This document shows positions 11,887 to 19,967 of a stretch of DNA of 64,000 nt, piece after piece (the first letter of the stretch is position 1; each line of letters opens with the position of its first letter). The stretch is from contig NZ_LPWA01000106.1 in NCBI RefSeq assembly GCF_001510895.1, forward strand, positions 1-64,000, read 5' to 3'. The notes under the pieces were generated by a model. It was given only the letters and a program-made list of their open reading frames with translations, was not told where the DNA came from and searched no databases. Position numbers and translations under genes: made by a program. The DNA is from Mesorhizobium loti. Lineage in GTDB: Bacteria > Pseudomonadota > Alphaproteobacteria > Rhizobiales > Rhizobiaceae.

Positions 11887-12048
11887 TCAGGAACCAGTCG
11901 CGGCAGCAACTTCCGTAAAGTCGTCGCGCCAGGCCGGCCTTGATTTTGACGGTCCTGCCAGTCGCCACCCGAAGGGCAGCGCCCGTTCCAGACCACGCCG
12001 ATCTCCACCCTTGCGGGCTTCGCCCAGCGTGCCATCGAAGGTTTTCAC
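11887..12048 (-). CDS. Possible 53-residue small protein
   Basis: A GTG-started ORF beginning MKTFDGTLGEARKGG and ending EVAAATGS, too short for usual gene calling. Its stop lies 11 bases before a clear leftward terminator (11839-11876), which is the main support. It is arginine- and tryptophan-rich (three Trp, seven Arg) with a PFGWRLAGPSKSRPAWRDDF centre. No family recognised. An in-frame stop sits just upstream, so the GTG is the only sensible start. The alternative is that the transcript is noncoding. Confidence 0.35.
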   Translation of the reverse strand: MKTFDGTLGEARKGGDRRGLERALPFGWRLAGPSKSRPAWRDDFTEVAAATGS

Positions 12049-12509
12049 CGGCCTTCATGGCAGCATCGGTCCGCCGTCGGCGTTCGCACGCTTTCCGCGG
12101 CCCCGCCGACATCCGTCCCTCCAACAGGCGAGCCTGCTCTCGTTCCGGGCCGTACGGGCCTCAGGAAATCCGCCTTGCGCTTTTGCCTTTCGGCTGGGGC
12201 GTTCGGTAGCCGCCTGAGATGGGTTCAATCTATGCCGGGTAAGGGCTTTGCGGAATACACGCGGACCTGTGGATAGCGGGATTATCGGGGACCGATGCGA
12301 CCAGTCCCGGAATTTGCGGCCCAAACCGCTTAGACAGCCTGCCCCGTATTTTCGCGGCTCCTTGGACGATGGAGCCCTTGCCCCGCCGACCGGCCCGCGT
12401 TTCAATGCCGGCAAAGGATGCGGGTGTCTGTTCCAGGCTCTTGGCGGATGCATGTCGCTATCCAAAACCGTCATACGCTTTAGGGCGGCATGCCTCGGGG
12501 GAGGTCGGA
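12049..12509. other. 460-base region without a recognised gene
   Basis: Between the small ORF and the lipid kinase I see only low-quality ORFs on both strands. On the minus strand there are several short stems (GCCGAAAGGC with a GAAA tetraloop, AGGCTCGCCT, and CTCAGG/CCTGAG enclosing about 55 bases), so a structured 5' leader for the leftward small transcript is possible. Nothing in it could be assigned. Confidence 0.4.
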
Positions 12510-13448
12510 TTGAAGGTCGGGGTGGTTCTCAATCCGATTGCCGGAGGCGGCAAGCTGAAGCGTCATTGGCCCGAAATCGCCGCTTCGCTCAAGAAGCATT
12601 TCGGCGATTTCGATCTGCGCGAGACGCAAACCAGCGGCGATGCCGAACGGCTGGCGATCGACCTCGCCGCCGATGGCTGCGACCTGGTGATCGCCGCCGG
12701 CGGCGACGGCACCGCCAGCGAGGTGGCGGACGGGCTGCTGCAGGCAGAATTCGAGACCGGCCGCACGAGCGAGCTTGGGCTGCTGCCCTGCGGCACCGGC
12801 ATCGATTTCGCGCGAGGGCTGGGCCTGCCGGATGACATCGAGGAAGCGCTGGCGCGCATCGCCGGCGCCGGCGCGCGCAAGATCGACGCCGGGCGCATCT
12901 GCTATATCGACGACCACGGCGCGCTGGCCAGCCGTCACTTCATCAACATCGCCAGCCTCGGCCTGTCCGGCGCCACCGATCGCGCGGTCAATGCGGACAA
13001 GCGCAAGGGCCAGGTCTCGGTCAAGGCGCTGTTCTTCTGGCGCACGGTGCTGGAATTCATCCGCTACCGCTTCCAGGAGGTCAGGATCACCATAGACGAC
13101 GGCGAGCCCATCGAAGCGCGCATGGCGCTGGTGGCGGTCGCCAACGGAAAGTTCTTCGGCGGCGGTATGATGGTGGCGCCCGACGCGGAGCTCTCCGACG
13201 GGCAGTTCGACATCGTCATCGTGCGGGCGGCGAACAAGCTCGGGCTGATCCGGGACATCCGGCTGCTCTATGGCGGACGTCACCGAAACCACCCGGCGAT
13301 CACCATCCTGCGCGGCCGCAAGGTGCTGGTCGAGCCGTTGGGCGACGTGGAGAAGAACGGCGCGCTGGTCGACATAGACGGCGAGTCGCCGGGCCGGATC
13401 CCTGCGACTTTCGAGATCCTGCCGGGCGCGCTGACGCTGCGATGTTGA
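12510..13448 (+). CDS. Diacylglycerol kinase family lipid kinase (YegS-like)
   Basis: A 312-residue enzyme of the DAGK catalytic superfamily that phosphorylates a lipid hydroxyl at the inner face of the membrane. Motifs: VVLNPIAGGGK at the N-terminus, the nucleotide loop AAGGDGTASEV near residue 66, LPCGTGIDFARGLGLP near 92 and ANGKFFGGGMMVAPDAELSDG near 213. I place the start at TTG 12510, immediately after GGGGGAGGTC and right before the conserved KVGVVLNP strand; the longer frame from 12369 adds 47 residues unlike the family. The substrate (diacylglycerol, phosphatidylglycerol or sphingoid base) is not evident. Confidence 0.85.
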   Translation: MKVGVVLNPIAGGGKLKRHWPEIAASLKKHFGDFDLRETQTSGDAERLAIDLAADGCDLVIAAGGDGTASEVADGLLQAEFETGRTSELGLLPCGTGIDFARGLGLPDDIEEALARIAGAGARKIDAGRICYIDDHGALASRHFINIASLGLSGATDRAVNADKRKGQVSVKALFFWRTVLEFIRYRFQEVRITIDDGEPIEARMALVAVANGKFFGGGMMVAPDAELSDGQFDIVIVRAANKLGLIRDIRLLYGGRHRNHPAITILRGRKVLVEPLGDVEKNGALVDIDGESPGRIPATFEILPGALTLRC

Positions 13449-13473
13449 ATCAACTGCCTTAGGAGTTGATTCA
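13446..13473. terminator. Hairpin between convergent genes
   Basis: TGAATCAAC and GTTGATTCA form a perfect 9-bp stem with a 10-base loop directly at the stop of the lipid kinase gene and before the convergent dehydrogenase remnant. It lacks a T-run on either strand, so its strength is uncertain. Confidence 0.45.
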
Positions 13474-13517
13474 GCACGCGCTGTTAGACGATTGAAATGG
13501 CTGGCTAAATTTGCCGG

Positions 13518-14439
13518 TTATGTTTCAAGTTTGGCCGGAAAGCCTGGCGCGCGGAGGTCCGCTCCGACTGTATCTTCGAGCAGCTTGACGATCTGCGTCG
13601 ACCAGGCGCCGCCGCCATAGGTCCGTTTGCCCTCTTCGAAAATGGCGTTGACCCGTGACGCCAGATCGAGAGGCACGCCGAAATCCTTGCACATGGCAAG
13701 TGCGAAGCCGAGGTCCTTCAGCGCCAGATCCATGGTGAAGCCGATGTCGTAGGAGCCGTTCAGCACCAGCTGGCTTTCGGTCTCGTGGACGAAGCTGTTG
13801 CCGGAGGAGGCGACGATCGCATGGTAGGCCTGGGCGAGATCGAGCCCGCCTTGCTTGGCCAGCATCAGTGCCTCGCCGGCGGCGACCAGATGGATGAAGG
13901 CCAGCATGTTGGTGATGACCTTGATCACCGCCGCCGAGCCGACCGGACCCATCAGGAACGATTTTGCGCACATCGCCTCGATCGCCGGCCGATGCCGCTC
14001 GTTAGAGCGGGGCGTTGCCGCCGACGAGAGCGGTTATCTTGCCAACCGCCGCCAGATGCACGCCGCCGGTGACCGGGCATTCCAGCGTGTCGATGCCCTT
14101 CGCCGAAGCAAGCGCCGCCAGCCGCAGGATCTCGTCGCGGCCGTTGGTCGACATCTCGATCCAGGTCCGCCGGCGGGCAGGCCATCCAGCAATCCGCCAG
14201 GGCCTGTCAGCACCGCCTCGCTGACTTTGGCGAGGGCAGGCAGGTGATCGCATTGCCGGCGCGGCGGCGGCATCGGCCGGGCTCTTGGCTGCGGCCGCGC
14301 CAAGCCCCACCAAGCGCTCGATCGCCGCCGGGTCCCGGTCGAAGACGGTGACGGCAAAGCCGTTGCGCAGCAGGCTGGCGGCAAGGTTGCCGCCGAGATG
14401 GCCAAGGCCGATGAAGGCGTAGGCGAGGCGTGCGCTCAC
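13518..14439 (-). pseudogene. NAD-binding 6-phosphogluconate/3-hydroxyisobutyrate dehydrogenase-like, multiply frameshifted
   Basis: The N-terminal Rossmann fold is intact (FIGLGHLGGNLAASLL, then VTVFDRDP), as are TWIEMSTNGRDE, ECPVTGGVHLA and the C-terminal helical domain with VGSAAVIKVITNMLAF and FTMDLALKDLGFAL, all typical of the beta-hydroxyacid dehydrogenase family. The frame changes at least four times: near 14252, 14228 and 14178 (one base missing each) and near 13993 (one extra, creating TAA). The GTG start at 14439 overlaps the stop of the preceding dehydratase, marking it as third gene of the operon. Four lesions in 450 bases fit either decay or a cluster of sequence errors. Confidence 0.75.
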
Positions 14440-15647
14440 GGCATCAGCGGCGTCTGCATCATCTGCAGGTGAAGCTCCTTGCCGCTATAGGGATGCGCGT
14501 CGCAGACGTCCTCGTTGAGCTCGACGCCAAGGCCTGGCTCCTTCGAGGGAATGACGTTGCCGTCCTGCCACTCGATCTTCTTCTTGAGCAGCGTGGCGTG
14601 GAAACCGTCCCACTGCTTCAGCGATTCCAGGATGAGGAAGTTGGGCAGCGTCACCGCGAGCTGGATGTTGGCGGCGCCGACGATCGGCCCGCAATAGCAA
14701 TGCGGCGCGACCTGGATGTGATAGGCCTCGGCCATTGCGGCGATCTTCTTGGTCTCAAGAATGCCGCCGGAGCGGCCGAGATCCGGCTGCAGGATGGTCG
14801 CGGCGCGGTTCTCGATGACGCGCGCGAATTCGGATTTGGTCGTCAGCCGCTCGCCGGTGGCGACGGGAATGGAGGTGGCGCGGGCGACCTGCGCCATGAC
14901 CTCGGGCATATCCGGCGGCACCGGCTCCTCGAACCACAGCGGATCGTAGGGCTCGATGGCGCGCGCGAGCCGCAGCGCGCCCGAGGCGGTGAACTGGCCG
15001 TGCGTGCCGAACAGGATGTCGGCCCTGGTGCCGACCGCCTCGCGGATCGCCTTGATCATGCGAGCCGAAAGGTCGATGTCGATGAGGCGCGGCTGGTGGC
15101 CGTCATAGGCGGTGTAGGGGCCGGCGGGATCGAGCTTCACGGCGTTGAAGCCTTGCTCGACATATTCCAGCGCGCAAGCGGCGGCCATGTCGGGGTCGTT
15201 ATAGACGTTCTGGCCGCGCGCATCTTCCGAATGGACGCTGCCGGTATGCGGATAGAGGTAGGTGTAGGAGCGCAGCGTCTCGTGCACCTGGCCGCCGAGC
15301 AGCTTGTAGACCGGCTTGTCCGCTTCCTTGCCGATGATGTCCCAGCAGGCCATTTCGAGCGCCGAGAAGCAGCCCATGCCGGAGACATCGGGACGTTGGG
15401 TGAAGCCGGAGGAATAGATGCGCCGGAACAGGTTCTCGATGTCGTGCGGATCGCGGCCGATCAGGTAACGCTCAGCCATGTCCTCGATCATCCTGGCGGT
15501 GACATGCGCCGAGAAGGTCGCGTTGTAGGCTTCGCCGTAACCCACCACGCCGCCATCGGTGGTCAGCTTGACGAAGATGAAATACTTGCCGCCGATGCCG
15601 GGCGGCGGGTTGCCGACAACCCAGGTCTTGACGTCGGTGACTTTCAT
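14436..15647 (-). CDS. Enolase-superfamily sugar-acid dehydratase (mandelate racemase/muconate lactonizing family)
   Basis: A 403-residue member of the MR/MLE family, probably dehydrating a sugar acid. Capping domain first, then the barrel: KLDPAG near 171, WFEEP (239-242), PVATGER (Glu266), LQPDLGRSGG (Asp289), and APHCYCG with His316 as general base. At the usual first metal-ligand site, where galactonate-type dehydratases have DFHG, this protein reads GTHG (215-218), so the ligand set may differ. The ATG at 15645-15647 overlaps the GMC stop as ATGA, and the start fits the family (MKVTDVKTWVVG). The reading frame stays open far upstream, but that extension is the shadow of the GMC gene. Confidence 0.88.
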   Translation of the reverse strand: MKVTDVKTWVVGNPPPGIGGKYFIFVKLTTDGGVVGYGEAYNATFSAHVTARMIEDMAERYLIGRDPHDIENLFRRIYSSGFTQRPDVSGMGCFSALEMACWDIIGKEADKPVYKLLGGQVHETLRSYTYLYPHTGSVHSEDARGQNVYNDPDMAAACALEYVEQGFNAVKLDPAGPYTAYDGHQPRLIDIDLSARMIKAIREAVGTRADILFGTHGQFTASGALRLARAIEPYDPLWFEEPVPPDMPEVMAQVARATSIPVATGERLTTKSEFARVIENRAATILQPDLGRSGGILETKKIAAMAEAYHIQVAPHCYCGPIVGAANIQLAVTLPNFLILESLKQWDGFHATLLKKKIEWQDGNVIPSKEPGLGVELNEDVCDAHPYSGKELHLQMMQTPLMP

Positions 15648-17260
15648 TTCTGATCCTCCAGAACCAGCTCGGCGCCCTTCCATCCGGTAAGGATGGAGGC
15701 GGCGTTGGTGTTGCCCGTGATGTTGTCGGGAAAGATCGACGCATCGATAACGCGCAGGCCCTCGAGGCCATGCACCCGAAGCCGCGGATCGACGACGGCG
15801 CGCGCGGCGTCCGGGCCCATGCGGCAGGTCGAGACCGGGTGATAGACGGTGCCCGAGCGCTTCCTGAAATCCTGAATCAGATCGGCATCGGAAGTGATTG
15901 AGGGACCAGGCAAAACCTCTTCCTCGATGATCTCGGCCATGGCCGGCATCGCGGCGATCTTGCGCACGAACTTCACCGCCGCCAGCATCTCGTCGACATC
16001 GGCATTGGTCGAATAGGCGTTGGCCGTGATCCTTGGATAATCGCGCGGATTGCTCGAGCGGATCATGATCTCGCCGCGGCTCGACGGGCGGCAGTTGGAC
16101 AGGCCGATCGAGAAACCCGGCCACGGATCGGGCGTCAGGATCGGACGCTCGCCGCTTTTGGGGATGACCGTCGAGAAGGCCTGGAAATAGAGCTGCATGT
16201 TCGGCCGTGCCATCGACGGGTCGGTGCGGAAGAAGCCGCCGGCATTGTTCATCGACAGCGACAGCGGGCCCGAGCGCAGCAGGATGTATTGCATGCCGAC
16301 CAGAAGCTTGCCCCACCATGGCCGAAGGATCTGGTTCAGCGTCGGCAGCTTGCCCTTGAAAGTGTAGTTGACGCCGACATGGTCCTGCAGGTTCGCGCCG
16401 ACATTGTCGTTGGCGTGGACGACCGGGATGTCGAGACCGCCAAGCAGTGCCGACGGACCGACGCCGGAGAGCTGCAGCAATTGCGGCGAGTTGATCGAGC
16501 CGCCGGACAGGATGACCTCGCGGCCGGCGCGGACAATCTTCCTTTCGCCGTTTAGCTGGTACTCGACGCCGACGGCGCGCTTGCCCTCGAACAGGATCTT
16601 CGTCGCCAGCGCGTTGGTCTCGACACGGACGTTGCCGCGCTTCATCGCCGGGCGCAGGAAGGCCCGCGCCGTGGACATGCGGCGGCCGTTCCGGGTGGTG
16701 ATCTGGTAGACGCCGACGCCCTCCTGGGAAGCGCCGTTGAAGTCGGGATTGAACGGCAGGCCGGCCTGTTGCGCGGCGGCCAGGTAGCGCTTGGTCAGGG
16801 GATGCACCGCGTTTGAGCAATCGGTGATGTGCAACGGTCCGCCGACGCCGCGCCATTGATCGGCGCCGGCCTCATTGTCCTCCAGCGCCTTGAAGGCGGG
16901 CAGCAGGTCGTCATAGCTCCAGCCCGGATTGCCGGCGGCGGCCCAGGCATCAAAGTCCTCACGCGCACCTCGGATGAACACCATGGCGTTGACCGAGCTC
17001 GAGCCGCCGAGCAGCTTGCCGCGCGGCCAGTGGTCGGCATTGTTGCTGAGGCCGGGATCGGGCTCGGCCTTATAGTTCCAGTTGACGGCCGGATCGAAGA
17101 AGGTCTTGCCGTAGCCGAGCGGCATCTGGACATAGAACCGTCGATCGGTTCCGCCGGCCTCCAGCACCAGCACCGAATAGCGGCCCGAAGCTGAGAGCCT
17201 CTCCGCGACAACCGAGCCGGCCGAGCCGGAGCCGACGATGATGAAGTCATAAGTCTGCAT
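15644..17260 (-). CDS. GMC family oxidoreductase (choline dehydrogenase-like)
   Basis: An FAD-dependent alcohol dehydrogenase/oxidase of 538 residues, normal for the family. The N-terminus has the dinucleotide fold FIIVGSGSAGSVVAERL with the acidic LVLEAGG; the GMC signature WPRGKLLGGSSSVNAMVF is near residue 84 and the second signature GSINSPQLLQLSGVGP near 254. The active-site region GTVYHPVSTCRMG carries the catalytic His, and VIDASIFPDNITGNTNAAS completes the FAD site. It is the first gene of a coupled three-gene operon with the dehydratase and the HIBADH-like gene, which suggests stepwise breakdown of a polyol or sugar acid. Confidence 0.92.
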   Translation of the reverse strand: MQTYDFIIVGSGSAGSVVAERLSASGRYSVLVLEAGGTDRRFYVQMPLGYGKTFFDPAVNWNYKAEPDPGLSNNADHWPRGKLLGGSSSVNAMVFIRGAREDFDAWAAAGNPGWSYDDLLPAFKALEDNEAGADQWRGVGGPLHITDCSNAVHPLTKRYLAAAQQAGLPFNPDFNGASQEGVGVYQITTRNGRRMSTARAFLRPAMKRGNVRVETNALATKILFEGKRAVGVEYQLNGERKIVRAGREVILSGGSINSPQLLQLSGVGPSALLGGLDIPVVHANDNVGANLQDHVGVNYTFKGKLPTLNQILRPWWGKLLVGMQYILLRSGPLSLSMNNAGGFFRTDPSMARPNMQLYFQAFSTVIPKSGERPILTPDPWPGFSIGLSNCRPSSRGEIMIRSSNPRDYPRITANAYSTNADVDEMLAAVKFVRKIAAMPAMAEIIEEEVLPGPSITSDADLIQDFRKRSGTVYHPVSTCRMGPDAARAVVDPRLRVHGLEGLRVIDASIFPDNITGNTNAASILTGWKGAELVLEDQK

Positions 17261-17452
17261 GGTGCGCGGGCTGGCTCCGAAATCCGGCGCTTACCCTAGA
17301 CATTGCCGGCTCATGTCGTCGCCGGGGCTTCCGGCATGGCTTGTGAAAAAAGCGACCGCTTGAGCGGCGCGCTTTTCGCTTTCAGCAGAGCTTGCGACAT
17401 GGCAACCGCGTTGGTACGGGTGCGGGTAGAGCAGCGGTTGAAGGACCTTCCC

Positions 17453-17848
17453 ATGGTGCATTACGCGGACGGAAAGCCGCTTGGCGACCTGACGCTGCGG
17501 ACGCTCGCCATGCCGTCCGACGCCAATGCGGCCGGCGACATTTTCGGCGGCTGGGTGATGGCGCAGATGGACCTCGCCTGCGGCATCCGCGCCGCCGAGC
17601 GCGCCAAGGGCCGCGTGGTGACGGCGGCGGTGAAGGAGATGTCCTTCGCCAAGCCGATGAAGATCGGCGACACGCTCTGCATCTACACGCATGTCGAGCG
17701 CGTCGGCCGCACCTCGATGACGCTCAAGGTCGAGGCCTGGGCGCAGCGCTACCTCTCCGACCTGATGGAAAAGGTCACCCATGCCGATTTCGTCATGGTG
17801 GCGCTCGACGGCGACGGCAAGCCGAAGCCGGTTCCGGCGGAAAGCTGA
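17453..17848 (+). CDS. Acyl-CoA thioesterase, YciA-like hotdog fold
   Basis: A 131-residue single hotdog-domain thioesterase, the usual length for the YciA/BACH-like family that hydrolyses acyl-CoAs in the cytoplasm. The motif DANAAGDIFGGWVMAQMD (from residue 23) contains the catalytic acidic residue and the helix dipole glycine turn; VKEMSFAKPMKIGDTL follows. I start at ATG 17453, preceded by GAAGGAC, because the family begins close to LTLRTLAMP; a longer frame reaches back to 17303. It is divergent from the GMC operon. Confidence 0.87.
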   Translation: MVHYADGKPLGDLTLRTLAMPSDANAAGDIFGGWVMAQMDLACGIRAAERAKGRVVTAAVKEMSFAKPMKIGDTLCIYTHVERVGRTSMTLKVEAWAQRYLSDLMEKVTHADFVMVALDGDGKPKPVPAES

Positions 17849-17965
17849 CGGAAGACGAATCTTCCGGACCGGCACATATGTAACAACTCCCGCGCGGGAG
17901 TTGCGTCCGGCGACATCCGATGGTTGCCTTCACCGCCCAGTTTGCCGGGAGCTGGAGGAAAGACA

Positions 17966-18169
17966 ATGCGTCAACACATGCTGAACGGCTGGCTGGTGGT
18001 GGCCCTTGTCGCCCTGGTTTTTCTGCTCGGCATAACGGCCTATGCCGAGGTCAAAAAAGATCTCCCGCGCACCGCCTGCCTGCACGGCAACGCGGGTGCA
18101 AAGGTGCTGGCCGCGGCCTGCGAAACCTGCAACCCGGGGCCTTGCGACAGCATCGCGCGAAAAGCCTGA
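17966..18169 (+). CDS. Small membrane-anchored cysteine-containing protein
   Basis: A 67-residue protein with a single N-terminal membrane or signal segment (LNGWLVVALVALVFLLGITAYA) and a short exported tail holding four cysteines (TACLHG, AACETCNPGPC). The ATG at 17966 is preceded by a good ribosome site, GGAGGAAAG. The tail pattern C-x2-C-x4-C could bind metal or form disulfides. No family recognised. Confidence 0.55.
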   Translation: MRQHMLNGWLVVALVALVFLLGITAYAEVKKDLPRTACLHGNAGAKVLAAACETCNPGPCDSIARKA

Positions 18170-18312
18170 ATGAGTGTAGTTCGAACACGGTCATCGTCCT
18201 CGGAGCTGCTCGCGCGTCGGATCGGCATCGAGCTCCAGTAGGAGAAATCGAGAGGTCTTTTGAACGTAGTCAGGTTCCACCACAGGGAGGCGGAACTTCC
18301 TGCCGCGAAACT

Positions 18313-18341
18313 CTGAATCCCTTGCAACGCAAGGGGTTCAG
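18313..18341. terminator. Terminator hairpin of the HxlR gene
   Basis: Two 13-base arms (CTGAATCCCTTGC / GCAAGGGGTTCAG) with a three-base loop, overlapping the stop codon of the leftward HxlR gene. One G-U pair in an otherwise perfect stem; likely terminates that gene. Confidence 0.55.
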
Positions 18342-18706
18342 GCGTGGGCGTCGTCGAATTTGGCGCGCGCGGCCTTGACCCGTTCGGTGTTCTTTCGCGC
18401 CCATTCGCCAAGCGCGCCGACCGGCACAAGCAGCTCGTGGCCGAGTTCGGTGAGCTCGTAGTCGACACGCGGCGGGATGGTCGGAAACACCTTTCGCGTA
18501 ACAAAGCCGTCACGCTCCAGGCCGCGCAAAGTGGTGGTCAGCATCTTCTGCGAAATACCGCCGACGGCCGTGCGCAATTCATTGAAGCGCATCGCCCCGC
18601 CGCCCAGCTTACCGACCACCAGAACGGTCCATTTGTCGCCGACACGCTGGAGGATTTCCGACACGGCGCGGCAGTCCTCGGTGTTGTGCGGGTGCCTCAG
18701 TAACAA
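18338..18706 (-). CDS. HxlR family transcriptional regulator
   Basis: A 122-residue winged-helix regulator of the HxlR/YodB type. Visible pattern: the N-terminal cysteine (EDCRAV), GDKWTVLVVGKL, MRFNELRTAVGGISQKMLTTTLRGLERDGFVTR and PPRVDYELTELG, in the order expected of the family. The conserved early cysteine often senses quinones or electrophiles. It is divergently placed with an FMN reductase 92 bases away, and the inverted repeat at 18754-18770 in the shared region is the likely operator, so it probably represses the reductase. Confidence 0.9.
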   Translation of the reverse strand: MLLRHPHNTEDCRAVSEILQRVGDKWTVLVVGKLGGGAMRFNELRTAVGGISQKMLTTTLRGLERDGFVTRKVFPTIPPRVDYELTELGHELLVPVGALGEWARKNTERVKAARAKFDDAHA

Positions 18707-18753
18707 AAATGTGCCTCCTTGCGTGCGGCTTTGTCAGTATCACATATAGCGCC

Positions 18754-18770
18754 GGTATCCAAACGATACC
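18754..18770. promoter_or_regulatory. Operator-like inverted repeat, HxlR/FMN reductase
   Basis: GGTATC, five bases, GATACC: a perfect inverted repeat in the 92-base divergent region, 29 bases before the reductase start. Another GTATC half-site lies at 18737. Its spacing and place fit a dimeric HxlR regulator. Confidence 0.5.
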
Positions 18771-18798
18771 AGAAATTCCCCCGCAAGGAGAGCCCCTT

Positions 18799-19404
18799 AT
18801 GTCCAAGCCCAAAATCGCCATTGTCGTCGGTTCGACGCGCGCCGCCCGCTTCGCCGACGTGCCGACGCAGTGGATCGCCAAGATCGCCAAGACGCATGCC
18901 GACATCGACGTCGAAGTCGTCGATCTGCGCGATTTCCCGTTGCCCTTCTTCGACGAGGTCGCATCGTCCGCCTGGGCGCCGTCGCAGAACGAAGTGGCGC
19001 AGCGCTGGCAGAAGAAGGTCGCCGAGTTCGACGGCTTCATCTTCACCGCCGCCGAGTATAATCACGGCCCGACGGCTGTCCTGAAGAACGCCATCGACTA
19101 CGCCGCCAACGAATGGAACAAGAAGCCGGCCGGTTTCGTCGGCTACGGCAGCGTCGGCGGCTCGCGCGCCGTCGAACAGCTCCGGTTGCATGCCGTCGAG
19201 TTGCAGATGGCGCCGGTCAAGTCGGCCGTCCACATCGCCTGGGGCGATTTCCTGGCCGTTCGTCAGGGCGAAAAGAAGCTCGAGGACATCGAGCATCTGA
19301 ACCAGGCGGCGGCCGCTCTGGTCAACGACGTTGCCTGGTGGGCGAAGGTGCTGAAGGCAGCGCGCGCCGCCGATGCGATTGACGCTGAAGCCAAGGCGGC
19401 TTGA
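18799..19404 (+). CDS. NADPH-dependent FMN reductase
   Basis: A 201-residue flavodoxin-like enzyme that transfers hydride from NAD(P)H to FMN or quinones. VVGSTRAARFADVPTQWI near residue 9 is the phosphate-binding loop for FMN, and TAAEYNHGPTAVLKNAIDYA near 79 plus VGYGSVGGSRA near 113 are the other conserved flavin-site loops. The start has AAGGAG eight bases upstream. It is under a divergent HxlR-type regulator, which suggests induction by quinone or thiol stress. Followed by a terminator at 19445. Confidence 0.9.
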   Translation: MSKPKIAIVVGSTRAARFADVPTQWIAKIAKTHADIDVEVVDLRDFPLPFFDEVASSAWAPSQNEVAQRWQKKVAEFDGFIFTAAEYNHGPTAVLKNAIDYAANEWNKKPAGFVGYGSVGGSRAVEQLRLHAVELQMAPVKSAVHIAWGDFLAVRQGEKKLEDIEHLNQAAAALVNDVAWWAKVLKAARAADAIDAEAKAA

Positions 19405-19444
19405 GCCGTCGCCGCAGGATCATCCTTCCGAGATCATGCTCCTA

Positions 19445-19470
19445 GGGGTGGCGCTTGCGCCGCCCCTTTT
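19445..19470 (+). terminator. Rho-independent terminator
   Basis: GGGGTGGCG and CGCCGCCCC pair around a short loop and are followed by TTTT, 40 bases past the FMN reductase stop. It lies against the end of the convergent HxlR gene. Confidence 0.7.
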
Positions 19471-19868
19471 CATGCGTGAACCGCCTGCCTTGGCCTGATG
19501 ATGCAGTCGGCAAAGCGCTCCCGCTCGTTCAGCTCGTCGGCGTGGTGCTGGCCCCATTGGCAAAGCGCCAAAAGGATCGGCTCGAGGCTGAGGCCGAGCG
19601 GCGTCGCGGAATATTCGACGCGCGCCGGGACCTCGGCGAAGATCTCGCGGCTGACCAGGCCGTGTTCCTCCATCTCACGCAGCTGCTCGATCAGCACTTT
19701 CTGGGTGATGCCGGGCATCAGCGCCTTCAGCGCCGAGAGCCGGCGAGGGCCGTCGAAGAGATAATAGAGGATCACCGCTTTCCAGCGGCCGGAGATCACC
19801 TTCAGGGCACGCTCCGTCGGCAGCATCGGCAGTCGCTTGATCGCCCTCTTCTTGGTGGGTGGGGCCAT
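19470..19868 (-). CDS. HxlR family transcriptional regulator (second)
   Basis: A 132-residue winged-helix protein with SGRWKAVILYYLFDGPRRLSAL, MPGITQKVLIEQLREMEEHGLVSR and VPARVEYSATPLG in the HxlR order. Unlike its neighbour it has no cysteine near the N-terminus, replaced by a basic tail (APPTKKRAIKRLP). I use the ATG at 19868, directly after CAGGAGGTGACC; a longer frame extends to 19931. It is divergent from the quinone oxidoreductase-like gene 99 bases away and most likely regulates it. Confidence 0.88.
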   Translation of the reverse strand: MAPPTKKRAIKRLPMLPTERALKVISGRWKAVILYYLFDGPRRLSALKALMPGITQKVLIEQLREMEEHGLVSREIFAEVPARVEYSATPLGLSLEPILLALCQWGQHHADELNERERFADCIIRPRQAVHA

Positions 19869-19967
19869 GGTCACCTCCTGGTGAGCAGCGGACAAATGAG
19901 TGTGTAGAAGCGACAGCGCAGATAGTGGCAAAGCGCGACCGATGCCATAGCGATCGGAGAGCTTGCC

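Noticed and set aside
12180..12260. Possible TPP riboswitch (CTGAGAT and GGGTAAG words) on the plus strand
   Set aside because: The characteristic core words and helix order do not match, and the downstream gene is a lipid kinase.
11839..12300. Possible RNase P RNA, 6S RNA or tmRNA
   Set aside because: None of the conserved core sequences of these RNAs were found on either strand.
12055..12474. A 139-codon minus-strand ORF in the gap
   Set aside because: Arginine- and proline-rich with no conserved pattern and no ribosome site; the shorter ORF at 11887-12048 is better supported by the terminator.
15648..16856. N-terminal extension of the dehydratase ORF by 403 codons
   Set aside because: It is only the alternative frame of the GMC gene; the true start overlaps the GMC stop as ATGA.
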